From Filosporella fistucella (taxonomy: Eukaryota; Ascomycota; Leotiomycetes; Helotiales): DNA of 64,000 nt. The notes under the pieces are model-generated. The model ran no database searches. It had not been told where the DNA came from and saw nothing but the letters and a program-made list of their open reading frames with translations. The translations under genes were made by a program, and so were the position numbers. Numbering within the stretch: position 1 is the stretch's first letter; every line of letters starts with the position of its first letter. Location: the NCBI GenBank assembly GCA_030077755.1, contig JAQJZZ010000013.1:682001-746000 (forward strand), read 5' to 3'. Positions 1-11,820 of this stretch are shown here, piece by piece.

Positions 1-844
1 AGGGCCGAGTACTTCTCTCATCCCATCGGTAAATAACCACTTGCTTCATTCCTTCACGCACATGCAGGTCACACTTTCCATCCATCATTGGCTCGTCATA
101 CGAGATATCCTGGATCCCGTTACACCGCAGATCTTTCCTTGTCAGCATTTCTGCTCCCAAAGAAGAATACAGACTTTCTTGAACGGCTGCAAGCAGGTCG
201 TTGGATGCTATGTAACTGAAAGATGTTCGACTGATGACTCGGCTAGATCATCCTCTTGTCTCCAAAATTCACCAATATAGACGAGAGCGTGCCAAGAGGT
301 TCCCTGTGCTTCGACAGGAAACAGGAAAGCCTGTCGTTACTTTGACGCTAAATTAGATCTTTCAAGAAAAGTATCTTAAATATTCTAGCTTTCGAAATCG
401 ATACCTAAGTCTCGGAACCATTTGAAGTCAAGATTGACATAAATCCAACTTCCTCCACGATCTTCACCCCAGCCTCAACACAGCCGAGAACACCCATCCC
501 AAAACAGAAAATGAAGCATCCAATCCCCATCCACAACCAAAACTTAAAAATGTCACCAATGACATACCTTCGTGATGGAAGTAGTATGTTTCAACTCTCC
601 ACGCGGCCCTCGTATTATGTAGGTATCAAAAAATGGACTGATAGGATTGGGCACGCCAAGAGCCGAAGGAGTGATAAACGACTCTGAGGTCTGAATACGA
701 GCCTCACCCCACATTGCTTGAGTAGTGTGAGATCTGTTGGCATCGATGGGGATACTTGAATATTATATATGTTCAAAGTACATGGTGTGATTTGAGAAAA
801 ATATCCTCAATCATTTCCCGAGTCTCAATGAAAAGAAACAGAAA
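1..844. other. Intergenic, no supported gene
   Basis: No reading frame here has a convincing start, codon pattern or splice structure. The last 100 bases are probably the promoter and 5' leader of the gene starting at 845. An upstream gene lying outside the window cannot be excluded. Confidence 0.6.
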
Positions 845-1586
845 ATGTCCCCGCATATCCCACTTCGCATCACAATTCTCCTCACTCGACTCCTAGCCCT
901 CGCTCTCACAGGTGCTTCTCTAGGCTATTTCGCTATAGTCCTCTCACACGTATTCAATCTGCCGGCCAACTCGTCGCCAGTACTCTCATGTCTGCCCGTT
1001 ATAGCTGTGCGTCTCCCCTTCCCTCTCAACATCCACTCACTGACAAAACTAGCTCTCAATTTCCATCTTCTGGAATACCGTTTCCCTTCTAACTCTCACT
1101 CTATTTTCTCGCTATAAGCATGTTATCCTAGATACCTTAGTCTCGTTAATACTCCTCATTCTCGGCACTATTGGTTTCGCACATGATGACACGAGATATC
1201 TGGGTAATGCATATTATTTGGAGTCATCAGATGATTGGTTGATGCAGGAGATTACGGGAGGCTCGCTGATGCTCGCTGCGCTGTGAGTACCTACCTCTTA
1301 TAGATGATGCGTTCCTCTGACCCCCAGATGGTGGCTAACGACGAATAGGATTGTGCAAATGGTGCTGGTGCTGCTTAATTTCACGTCAGCTAGGAAACAG
1401 AAGTCTATGAACGGAAAAAAGGAGCTGCATCCCTACGCGGCTGGATATGATGCGGGATATGCGAAGGGACTGGAGATTGGGAGACAAATTCAGATGGAGA
1501 AAGAAGTAGATTTTGAGTTGCTGAGTGTTGCATCAACGCAAAGTGGAGAGTTCAAGGAGAATAAAATGAAGCAATTTGGAGCTTGA
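845..1586 (+). CDS. Small four-TM membrane protein, three exons
   Basis: Three exons are seen: 845-1006, 1053-1282 and 1349-1586, giving about 209 residues. The first intron (46 b) has GTGCGT, a CTGAC branch and an AG acceptor. The second starts GTGAGT and has a GCTAAC branch. Both junctions keep frame. The product has four hydrophobic segments: around residues 9-34 (starting ITILLTRLLALAL), 48-72, 78-97 and 122-142. A polar cytosolic-type tail with a repeated GYDAGYAKG segment follows. The topology resembles small MARVEL-like fungal membrane proteins, but no diagnostic motif is visible, so family membership is open. The start is the first ATG of the frame, shortly after an A-rich leader. It is convergent with the peptidase gene at 1756. 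Confidence 0.75.
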
Positions 1587-1755
1587 GGGGAACCATTGCG
1601 AGAGCTGAAAAATTTGGGAGGAACAAGTACATGAAGGGCATGAGGTGCTCCACAGATGGATTGAGTATTTTATTGCCCGACAATCTTTTGTATGATTCAG
1701 GGTAATCAATCTTGCAAACATTTCATAGACAGAAATCCACACATTTTTACCACAT

Positions 1756-3976
1756 CTAAGGCAGTGCCATGAAAACCCTGAGCAACTTCTCGTAATCTGG
1801 CGTTCCGAGACCAGTAACTGGGTCCCAGCCAGGGTTCGCGGTGAAGCCGTCAGTCAAACATCCTGGGTTATTTCCCTGAATAATGTCGTTGAGTGCAACC
1901 GGATTCTTATAAAGAACAGGATTGATGAATCCTACAACACTTTTGTTGGCTTTGATGCGTTGTTGGTTGATGAGAGAGATGATGCTTGCGACAATTGGCG
2001 CAGAAGCAGATGTCCCTCCAGATAGCGAGTATCGCCCGTTTTCGATCAGCAAGATGTTGACTCCATTAGCAGAGATGTCTGGAAACCCTCTTGTGGTCTG
2101 AGTATCATTATACCTATAAATGTTAGCACGGCACAAGCATAATCATCTTCGCTTACTGATGATTTGTATACTTGGGCTTGTAGCGATCGTAATAGAGCTT
2201 CAGTGCTTCTTTTTGATACGAGGGTTGAGCAAAGATATTGCTGAATCCTCCACCACTGGACCACTCCGCCGTGCCTTGGTCGGTCTCAAAGATGTCATGT
2301 GCGACAATTTCACGACTTTTGACAGACGCACCAGGAGCAATTCGAGTTCCCCCCACAGAAGTCACCCACGGACATGATGATGGGAAATGCGCCTGAAAAA
2401 CGGGTGCTATTGATGAAAATCCAGTGACCTGTCCCGCGCAACCAGGATTGTTGCAACATCCACCACTAGTTCCCGCGACACCGTTGTCGCCTGAGGAATA
2501 CAGCATTGTGACCCCTTGGAGGCCAAGTTTGAGAAATCTGTGATGTCAGACAGATTGGGATCCTGCTAAGGCGAACTCACTCTGTGCACTGCCGATTTTG
2601 TAACATAGGCGATGTTGGTCTCTCGCGATTTCCCCAAGACACGCTTATGACGGCAGGAGGAGTCGCCCCGCCACACATGCCGTGTGCTGTGCTTTTACTG
2701 CACAAGATTAGTTATGGTTCAATTGGTATGTCAACTTAATACTTGGCCACGGCAATATCACAGTACGAGGCATCCCATCCTTCAAGCAAATAATCATGTT
2801 CATCTTGTTGGTATTGATTGACGTTGTTTGGACCAGTAATCAATGTTATATCTTGGGGATGCGCTTATGAAACAATCAGCACAGTTATCTATCTTTGGGA
2901 AAGAGTTCTTACCTAGAGCTATTGCAATGGACAAATCCAGTATTGCTTCACCTGCGTCGATATACTCTGTAACATTTTGGTAAAAAGGTTCGTTGATCAA
3001 TTGCATGCCTGGTTTTGTGCCCTTCGGTATGTGTGGATTCAGTCGTTGTAAAAACAAATCCAAATCATCGGCTCTGTAGCCATCCTGCGGTTGTTAGTAG
3101 TTATCATTCAACGAAGAATGATGTACAAGTACTAACGTATGGCACAAATTCAACAACGCCAAATGAAGACCTGCTGAAGTCAGTAATAGGATGGAAAATA
3201 GGGTAATTACAGACAAGCTCAATGTCCCGTTTGGAAGATTATACAGCGCAGCAAGCAAGCTGGGGTAGTGTAGTTGCTACAATGGGTCAGATCCCAGGAA
3301 GATATTGGCGGACCGGCTTTGATGTCCACAGGTCCAAATCCATGTGGTCCAGAAAGCCTGCCAGATGTGATATGTGGCCTTGGCTCGACTCCAGGCAGAT
3401 CAGTCGTAGGCAGGACGAACTCGACATGCTCACGGATTGAACTCGGTATGCTATACTCCCTGCAAGAAATGGACCGCTTTCCCGTCACTGAATGTTCGAA
3501 TAGTTCGTATTCGGTCTTCAGGAGTGACTCTGCTTCAGAAATAGTCACATTCAGACGTAGCCAATTTCGGGAATTCGATAAAACAATCCGATCCTCCTCG
3601 ACTCCGCCGCCCACAATCCAGGATTTGACAGCATCAATGGCGGCTTCTGAAGGCGCGAAAGTCTCTGCTACCTTTGGAATAGTAAGACAAGCAGGGAAAT
3701 CCAAACAATTCAACTGACCTGATCTGCGGTCCAATGTTTTCCATAATTCTCACTTGAAGGATCAGACACACTCATAAGGTAGTTTTCTGCTTCATCCAGA
3801 TTTCGCTGGGTCAATGCGATTGACAGTGGGATTGAGGCCTCGGCGGCAGGCTTTTCGGCTCTTTTCATCCATTCTGACGGTTGTAGATTCCGCTTCTCTA
3901 CAACAGTACGAGGCAAGAACACTGAATAGACCTGGCGAACCAAGATGGAACAGATAACAGGGAGAAGGTATCTCAT
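1756..3976 (-). CDS. Sedolisin (S53) tripeptidyl-peptidase-like protease with an apparent frameshift
   Basis: A secreted acid serine-carboxyl peptidase of the sedolisin family, made as a zymogen. It opens at 3976 with a signal peptide (MRYLLPVICSILVRQVYS), followed by the pro-kumamolisin-type propeptide. First exon 3976-3719, intron 3718-3672; several further short introns follow. Family motifs appear in order: the Glu/Asp pair in DAGEAILDLSIA, then ISVSWG, SSGDNGV (oxyanion Asp), and SGGTSASAP with the catalytic Ser. The C-terminus has the GNNPGC and WDPVTGLGTP segments typical of the Ca-binding end. One defect is visible near 3250-3260. The conserved stretch Thr-Pro-Ala-Cys-Leu and the following AALYNLPNGT are in different frames, one base short, and no splice site bridges them. 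All other junctions rejoin cleanly. So this is either a recent pseudogene or a single-base sequence error. Confidence 0.85.
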
Positions 3977-4036
3977 CTTGAGATACCGCAGCAGCTGAAT
4001 GATACGAACAAAATAGGAGCATAGCTTCGGTAGGCA

Positions 4037-5296
4037 TAACTATATAGACACATCACTTAACGGCGCAATACTGCAGGGAATAGAAGATTGAAGATATGGA
4101 TGTCTTGAGATTATCCGCCATTTTCATTTGAAGTGAACAGCCGCGCCTTGTCGTGATCCATGCTTGTCCCAATCAGATGGACTGCAAACATGAAAGTGAT
4201 CACAGGCTTCAGGGTTTCGGCATTGATCGCAATTTGACTGCCGTTTGATGCCACTAGACAGACTTCCAGAATCCATTGAGTGGCTCGCGGAAAATCGAGA
4301 GTGGACGGGAATGTGATTGAAGTTGTAGGAGAAGTGGTGCAGAATAAATGTTCCCGACGGGAGCGCTGCACGCGACTTCAAGCCTTCACAAGCCAAGCGA
4401 GCGCACTGTCAACCTCACCTCCATTCTCTTTCAACGACCACGTGGAAATCGACTCAAAGACTATCAATAAGGTATGTAGCTCACAACTCTACAGCGAATA
4501 GATCACCCCTTTGGATGATCTAGCCTCTTGGTGTCAGAAGAGCTCCAGAATTCCCTCTGTCGCACATGGTGGAGACGGCTCCAGCGAGCTTCAATATTAC
4601 CATACTAGTGTTTCGCAGACTATCGAGACGGATGCCCTCACCGGGCCCAAACTCCACTGCCACGACATATCCACCTACATATCACGTACCGAGTCCACTC
4701 AGGCAGATGGCTAGTTACATGAACGATGGCATATTTTGAGGTCGAGCTATCCTTTTGAACAGATGTTTATATATTTGAGGCGTGGTATTTGGTGGAAATG
4801 GCGCTCTTATTTTCGAAAAGCTCCCATAGTATGATGACAAATGGCCAGGCAGAGCTTGGAGATACGTGGCAAACGATATCAATCATTGGAAGCATTTCCG
4901 TCAGTCTGCCGCGCTCAGCATACTGCGTGCAAATACACTCGGTTGATACCGTTTAAAGACCAATAAAAGCGCGGGAAATGATTTCGACAGCGTTCAGTAA
5001 GCTATAATGGCAGGAAAACTTTTATGTTCAGTTATTTCTTTCAACAACGGAGACCTGACCACTATCATAAGCCTTATTCGATGTATATGGCATCGAGAAG
5101 GATTTTGTCGCAAGGCAGGGAAGAGACACCCATCGCTCGTGCTCAAGTGACAGTATTCTCCGTCGTTTTGAAAAGTTACTTCTCACCATCTTTTGGTAAA
5201 CTTTGCATTGCAAGACATATTTAATAAACTTTATTACTACCCTCTTATTTGCTTGCTCCAGTACTGCAGCACTTGACACGCCTGGTGCCACACAAA
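4037..5296. other. Intergenic, 1.26 kb
   Basis: Promoter side of both the peptidase (-) and the gene at 5297 (+). Short open frames exist at 4124-4396 (-), 4280-4501 (+) and 4511-4714 (+). The two plus frames could be joined in frame only across a 30-base GT..AG stretch, which is too short for a normal intron. I see no recognisable protein. Confidence 0.5.
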
Positions 5297-6191
5297 ATGG
5301 ATAGCAATCTATCGCCTGCAACACTACCTCCATTCAATGCCGATGCTCACTCGAGTCCTCCTTCGCCGGAGCCGGATCAAACAGAAACTGATCCAATTGA
5401 TGATGTATTTTTGAAATGGGGTGGACTTTCCGAGGAGCACGAAATAGTACGCGGCACCATCCATAGTGATGATGCTTGGGGCCATATCAACGAGATTCTG
5501 GAGGGAATGATAGACGAGACAACAACCAGTGCGGTTGAAGAAGATGGCATTACATTCAGGCGTTTCAATCTTTACTGGTGTGGAGACGCTCAGCATAGCC
5601 ACAACTACATATGTAACCCGCAGGTATTTGGACCCGATATGTCTCATACAGCCAGTCGACTTGGAGTGTATCGAAGTCACCTACTTTGAGGAAGGTGATC
5701 AATACTGGAGCTTGGGCCTCAGTTGGATTGCAGCCCGCTGGCTTAAGCACTTCCATGTGACATATGACGATCTCAAGAAAGAAATTAGACCACCTTCGAA
5801 ACGCAAAGTGAAAGCATCCAAAGAGCTTCTAGACTGGGAGAGTGACCACAAGTCTGAATTTGGTGAAGCTGCACTTCTTCAATTCTTTGGTGAATCAGAA
5901 ACCGGGAACAGCGCGTCCAAGTCTAAGGTTGAGATGAGCAAGGAGAACAATCAGAAAACATCGCGCAAAATCACGGTCGAGATGAAGAGTGCCATCTCCG
6001 CGAAGTGGTTACGCCCGGAATACCGAAAGGACGAAAACGTCAGGATACAATGGCAACATAAGACTTTTGGGGAGTTCGTGCGTGCGTGCGAGGACCTCTA
6101 TCGGGTAGCATACGAACACCAAGGAGGGCGTTCTTCCGTGGGAATATCAAGAAACACCGCCGGCATGCGCCCCTCGAACATGAGGTTGTGA
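5297..6191 (+). CDS. Hypothetical protein, two exons
   Basis: Exon 1 is 5297-5577 and exon 2 is 5624-6191. The 46-base intron begins GTGTGG and ends CGCAG, and splits a Trp codon (LYW|YLDP). Read through, the product is about 282 residues. The N-terminus is Pro/Ser/acidic (SSPPSPEPDQTETDP). A compact middle follows with CLIQPVDLECIEVTYF and WSLGLSWIAARWLKHF. The C-terminal part is Lys/Glu-rich and ends with QWQHKTFGEFVRACEDLYRV. There is no signal peptide or clear transmembrane segment. I do not recognise the family, so function is unknown. The start is the first ATG of the frame and comes shortly after a pyrimidine-rich leader. Confidence 0.65.
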
Positions 6192-7378
6192 GGGACGAAT
6201 GGTTGACCACTGTGGGCACAGTGCGCCTTTCGAAGCTGCAGTAGAATTTGCCTACACCCTGGCTTGATCTCACATGTTGGGAATATAAAAAATGTTGAAA
6301 TGCCGATGCCGTATAAGGTGTGTCCAGAACCAATGCATACGTATATGCCTTGAGTGGGTGATATCAAATCAACCCTCATGTTCGTCTGTTTTCAAGGCTT
6401 GCGCTCTCTGCCTGAGTAAGTGATGTAAAGGAATTGCTAGGCCCGTTGCACCATCAGACGTAAAGATCTGAGAAGAAATGCAAGATCTCGAAAATAAAAC
6501 CGGGAAAACTTCAGATTCGAATTTTGTGATCAATCGATAGACGTTTCTTGAGGTTCGTCACACAGATCGGCCCGAGTTGGTGTCTCGAAGTCACCGGAAC
6601 AATAATAACATGTCTCAGTCGATAAAAGGCGATGAAAACCACTGGTTCAATTGTGGTATTTCCAGTTTTCACTCCCCAAATTTCGACAGTTATATAGAGA
6701 ACTTAGAGAGCCATGATATCTTCTTCGGGTTGACATCTACCAAGCGCGGCACTCGGGTGACGTGTGGTGTGTCAAAAGGGAGAGCAAAAGCAATGCGAGC
6801 AATTTTGGTTGATCCAGATTTTGGGCTAGGGGAGCAAAGATACACAATGTGAGGTTATTTCTAGGGGGTAAAATCTCCTTGCGATCGGAAGGTTTCGAGG
6901 AACTCGCCGTCAATACGTTGTGAGGGATATCGAGCCACAAAAGGGGGATGGCAGAGGACAGTGGGTGGTGGACACTCTGTTTGTACAAAATCCGCATGTA
7001 ACAAGTTTGAGTTTGTGACGGGTGCTACATCACTTGATTCCCGATGAGCTTCTCAATCGATACATGAAGAAGTATAGCTTTGCATACGGCGGATTTGATA
7101 CAACAGACAGATTGCTGCTCCTTACAAAAAATTGGGTGGGGTTGATGTTTGTAGGTCTTGTAGGGGAGGTCTCCCCGCAGTGAATAGCTTCACGATATCC
7201 ACAATAGGAACAGATAATAGCAAGAACCCATTGAGAACTGAATGCCATCACAATAGGAAGAGAAACAATAGATGGAACTTTCTGTAGGTTTGAATCAAAA
7301 TGTAATTGTAACTTTAACTCCTATCCATCATTCAATCAATCTACGAATACAAAACCGAGCGCATCCCAAATCGCGATC
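6192..7378. other. Intergenic with a doubtful small ORF (6610-6852 +)
   Basis: The only candidate is an 80-codon ATG frame at 6610-6852, beginning MSQSIKGDENHWFNCG. Codon use is not distinctive and there is no known domain, so it is not called as a gene. The end of the stretch is the promoter of the coiled-coil gene at 7379. Confidence 0.4.
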
Positions 7379-9058
7379 ATGTCCAAAATTCTCCTCAAAA
7401 AGCAAATCGCAAGACTCGAGCTTGAAGTTGAAGCGCTGCGACAAATCAATCAAGCTCAGCGACACGCGATGGTTGACTATCTTGAGCTGGAAGCGGAAGT
7501 CTTCAGGAATTCAACAAAGGAATGTGGATGTGAATGTGACAACAACGAACCACAAAGGTAATTAAACCTTCTGCACCCCCTGCACATCAATTTATTAGAC
7601 ATCGCTGACAGAGATTGGCGTCACAGACACAAACACCTCTACAACATCGAAATGTCGAGTCAGGATCCAAAGTATGCGCAGCTCGAAGAGGAGCACGAAG
7701 CTCTGAAAATCTCATATTCGAAATTGCAAATTGCAGAGGAATCTCGGCGAAAGGATATTGAGCATTGCGAAGACACGCTGACCAAAACCATCAAAGAGCT
7801 AGAAGATGCGAATGATCAAATCAAAGCCACTCGAGAAGAGGTTAAACGGCTCAAGAAGGAAGCGGCTGACAGGGAAGAGCACATTAATTATGTTGAGAAG
7901 AAATGCGAAGAAACAATCGCAGATAATGAGTCGGAATTGAAAGAATTGCGACCACAGATCGAGCGGTTGAGAAATCTGAACCAGGATAAGAAGGTGCTTG
8001 AGGATGAGCGCAGGGAACGAGAAGTAAAAGAGCTCGGCGACTACAGAAAACTTCTCGATCAATTCGCGGCCGAGCAAGCATTGACGAGGAGATTGGAAGA
8101 GCAGCTTCAGGTGCTTACGGTAGAATTGGAGAAGTTCCAAAAATCAGATACGGATTGTGGTACCGATTTAGAGGAGCAGGTCGCCCTCACTAAGATGGTG
8201 GTTGATCATGTGCGCAAGCTGGCTGAGGATACACCTCAATTCGATGCGAGTGTTGATGCATATGTTGATGTTCCTAAACCAAGCACACCTCTCAGAGAAG
8301 AAGCGGAGCTATCAGATGTTGAGAGCTGTGTTGAGGATTCGACTGATGATGAAGATGATGGAGCTGCTTGTCCGGGACCACCTGGGCCTCCTGGAGACCC
8401 AGTCGTGGTATATGTCGATAAAGAGGTGTTCAAGACCGAATATATCAATCGATGGTATCCGATCAGTATTGCTTCACACAATCCACTCTACTGCTGGTTC
8501 CACGTCGAACGCAACATTCTCGTCTTGATCTGGGGTTTCTTCTTCCAATTCATCCCGGCTTTCACAGAGATTCATCCTGATGCTCCCCCAGCCGATGAGC
8601 ACCCCATCGATGTACCTGATGAGGATACCACAGCAGACTCCCAAGAAGAAGAAATAGAGACTTCTGGAGACTCACCCGAAAACCCAGATGTATCAGATCA
8701 ATCCGCAGCACTTGCCGAAAATCCACGAGACCCAGAGCTAGAGGATTTCTTCAATATCAAAAATGCATTCATGCCTCCAATTCTCCCCACACTGCTGGCG
8801 TTCTTCTTCCATCTCATAGCCTACGCTCTGCTTTACGTCGCTATAAGCTGCTATTTCGAACGTAATATGTGGCTCGCAGCTGATGATTCAGCTCGTCGCT
8901 ATGTCGCAAACTACTGGGCCTACAATTCAAGATACGCATCTTATGGATTCCGTCGCTTTTTCGTATCTGATAGAATGGCTGGACATATGGATCGTCTGGT
9001 GCTGAATATGGTGAAGTCTGTAGGCGTACAGATGAAGCCATATGCCTTGCCCGGCTAA
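7379..9058 (+). CDS. Coiled-coil membrane protein with a collagen-like segment
   Basis: The long frame from 7652 to 9058 can be joined to an upstream ATG exon, 7379-7557. The 69-base intron (7558-7626) starts GTAATT, carries a GCTGAC branch and ends CACAG; the splice keeps frame and gives about 536 residues. If the exon is not used, the start is the ATG at 7652 (468 residues). Exon 1 encodes a short heptad helix ending in a CGCEC cluster. Residues of roughly 70-240 form a long Glu/Lys coiled coil. An acidic stretch follows, then GPPGPPGDP, one hydrophobic segment near NILVLIWGFFFQFIPAF, an acidic loop, and a stronger membrane span near LPTLLAFFFHLIAYALLYVA. This looks like a membrane-anchored coiled-coil protein of unknown role. 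Confidence 0.7.
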
Positions 9059-10231
9059 ACTGTTTCTCTTCGGATTTTGAAGGTTCATATTTGAAATTTT
9101 TTATTTGGGGAAGGGGGAGTTATTAAAAAGGCGTTGAGATAGAGGATGATGGGAAATCCTTGTTTCCAGCATCAGCGTTTCGGATACTCACATGTGCTGG
9201 CGGTGCATGACATTTGCATTCTGTGCTTGGACTTGATACCCGATGGATTTGTTTGGGGGATCCATTTTACTTGTTTCGTCACCGATTAATATGCGATCCT
9301 GGCTTTCTATCTGGATGGCGTTGTGATGCACGGATGGATGGTCCGATCATGGAGTTGGGGATGCCTTCAATACCTGTCTCGGTTTCTTGCATTATTGTCT
9401 CTTTTTACTAATTGTTGTCATCATGAATCTGCTCTTTCTGCCATCTTCTGCTGCCAAATCGGAGCGAGAGCTGTTTTGCGTAGCATATTGGCAATTGAAA
9501 TAGAAGTGTAGCAGAATTTTCGTGCAAATTCAAATACATGCCTGTCTTCTTGACTGTGCAATATCTGAAATGTGATTGTAGATATTGTCGGCCGCAATAC
9601 GACTTGATGATTAATAATACAATTTTCCAGAATGTGTAGCCCGGATATATGCTATGCACCTATTTCACACCTCGCCGCTCAGATTATCGTCCCTGCTGCC
9701 TATGACAATTGCCCACACCTCGGCCCAGCATCGTGGCTGCTTATTAAAGCGTCCACAGTCTGGAATGTCAAATCACCCAGGTCGCATATTGAATTTCAGT
9801 TGCTGAGTAACTTGCGCCCGCATACTATCCCTGAGCACCGAAACTCAAATCCCACTTATATATATATCGACCTTGAATGATGGAGTAAAGAGTTTTTTCT
9901 ATTCAAACTCAATCGTCTCTTCATCAATATCTTCATCCTTCGACATTACTAGAAAGCCCAGACCAGACTCAATCAGCACCCAAATCCCGAATCGTCGGTA
10001 CTCCTTCCACCGTATCCGCTTATCTAGCACCTGCAGATTCGGTACAGCTACCCTGAACTAAATTCAGCAGTCGCAGCCCACTGCGTCATCGAACATTCCA
10101 TTTTCGAATTTCGCTTTTCCATCACATCATCTTCGAGATCAACGACTTCTAAAGCACAACATCCAGCCCCGTCTTTTCAAGTCACACCAAGTGTTGATAT
10201 CAAGAAATTAATTGGCATTTGAACCTTCACA
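9059..10231. other. Intergenic, 1.17 kb
   Basis: Contains the 3' flank of the coiled-coil gene and the promoter of the DUF4336 gene. Only short frames without codon bias are present. Nothing else recognised. Confidence 0.6.
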
Positions 10232-11116
10232 ATGTCGTTCAAAGCAACCTTCCCCACACCAGAGGACACCATGGTGATTCGCGAGATCGCTCCCGGCGTT
10301 ACTACACTCAGTGTTCCATTTCTTCGATTCGGGCACATTAAGTTTGGTGGAAGAGCTACAGTTGGTACGTCGCTTGCTTTCCATTCTAATTTCTATTATC
10401 GCAATGTAGCAAGATACTAACAAACCACAGTAAAACTACCTTCCGGCTCCCTCGCAGTCTTCTCCCCAGTAGGACTCACAGCCCAAGTAAAAGAGCACCT
10501 TTCAAACTCACCCGTCAAATACCTCATCGCGCCCGACATCGAGCACCACATCCACCTCTCAACATGGCATGCAGCCTACCCCTCCTCTCTCGTTCTCGCA
10601 CCCGAAGGTCTGGCCGAAAAACGAGCCAAATCAAACCATACCGATAAATCCGTCACCATTGTCCCATTCCACACCATCTTCACCAAAGAAAACAAAGCTT
10701 CCGTCAAAGTCGACGAAGAGTTCGACCGGGAATTCGAATATGAATACGTCGAGACCCACCCTAATAAGGAGCTCGTCTTCTTCCATAAAGCGTCAAAGAC
10801 TCTGATCGAAGCTGATTTGCTATTCAATTTGCCTGCTATTGAACAATTCTCCAAGACAAATACAAATCCTTCGAGCGGTATCCTAACCAAACTTTTTCAT
10901 ATGATTGGAAACACTAAGGGAGAGGCGATCGGCCAGCGAAGAGCTATTTGGTATGCATTCAGCAGCAGTGATCGAGATGCTTTCAACAAGAGCGTGAGAC
11001 GCATTAATGGATGGGGATTTGATAACATCGTTCCTTGTCATGGAGAGACGATTTTGGGCCAAGGAAAGGAGGTTTGGGAGAAGGTCTTCAAGTGGCATTT
11101 GGAGGGGAAGAAATAG
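10232..11116 (+). CDS. DUF4336 domain protein
   Basis: Two exons, 10232-10364 and 10431-11116, give 272 residues. The 66-base intron starts GTACGT, has an ACTAAC branch and ends CACAG. The product begins MSFKATFPTPEDTMVIREIA and carries features of the fungal DUF4336 family: an N-terminal strand pair with LRFGHIKFGGRATV, SGSLAVFSPVGLT, YLIAPDIEHHIHLSTW, LVLAPEGLAEKR, and a C-terminal NIVPCHGET with a His. The family is metallo-beta-lactamase-like in fold by established description, but an intact HxHxDH metal site is not obvious here, so catalytic activity is uncertain. No signal peptide is seen, so it is probably cytosolic. It is convergent with the kinase gene on the minus strand. Confidence 0.85.
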
Positions 11117-11820
11117 ATGTTTCATGGTTCTGGTTCTAGGAGTTGATCAATGGGGGTAGGGAGTTGATTGCAGGACCGACATGAAGTTTCCTTACTAGAG
11201 CGTTATGATACCGGAGTCGCATATTTGCAGGAGTATGAATAGGGAGGTTTCTTTGGCATGATTGGCTTTGTACTATATTCTGTTAGTCATATGAGTTCCA
11301 ATACCACATCAGTTTAGTTCGTTATTCAATCGTCTTTCCCACTAGAGGTTTCTGCTCATTGCAAATCTCGCCCAATCATCCCGTGTCAACTTGGTCAATA
11401 TCACCCCTCAATTTGCAGTGGTCTCTACCCATCCCAGCATACCCACCTATTCCCAGCACCAGCTGACTATTCCTCATATCCCACGTCAGTCTTTGCATGA
11501 TCACACTAATTCTTCAAAACGTTACTACATCTCCAGACCAAGAATCGGGAAGCCACTCATATATTTATAACAGGCGTAGTCCCCTCAATACCCTGCCTGC
11601 CCTACGGATTTATACAATATCCCACCCCTTCACTCCATGCAATCTTCATGATCATATCCAATGCACGATTCCTCCTTACCCCAATCCCATGCCAAGTTCC
11701 AAAAACGCCGTAACCTATTCTTCCATCCTTTCACTGTACAATCCTTCCTTTCCTTCTCTGCTTTCTTCACAGTTGAAGTCAACCAGACTCGGAAGATCTA
11801 GAGGAAGAAGAGAGAAGCTT
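11117..11820. other. Convergent intergenic region
   Basis: Shared 3' flanks of the DUF4336 gene (+) and the kinase gene (-). A plus frame at 11497-11868 overlaps the kinase 3' end antisense and shows no protein-like composition. No gene called. Confidence 0.6.

Noticed and set aside
4280..4714. Possible two-exon plus gene
   Set aside because: Joining the frames needs a 30-base intron, shorter than functional fungal introns; no motif.
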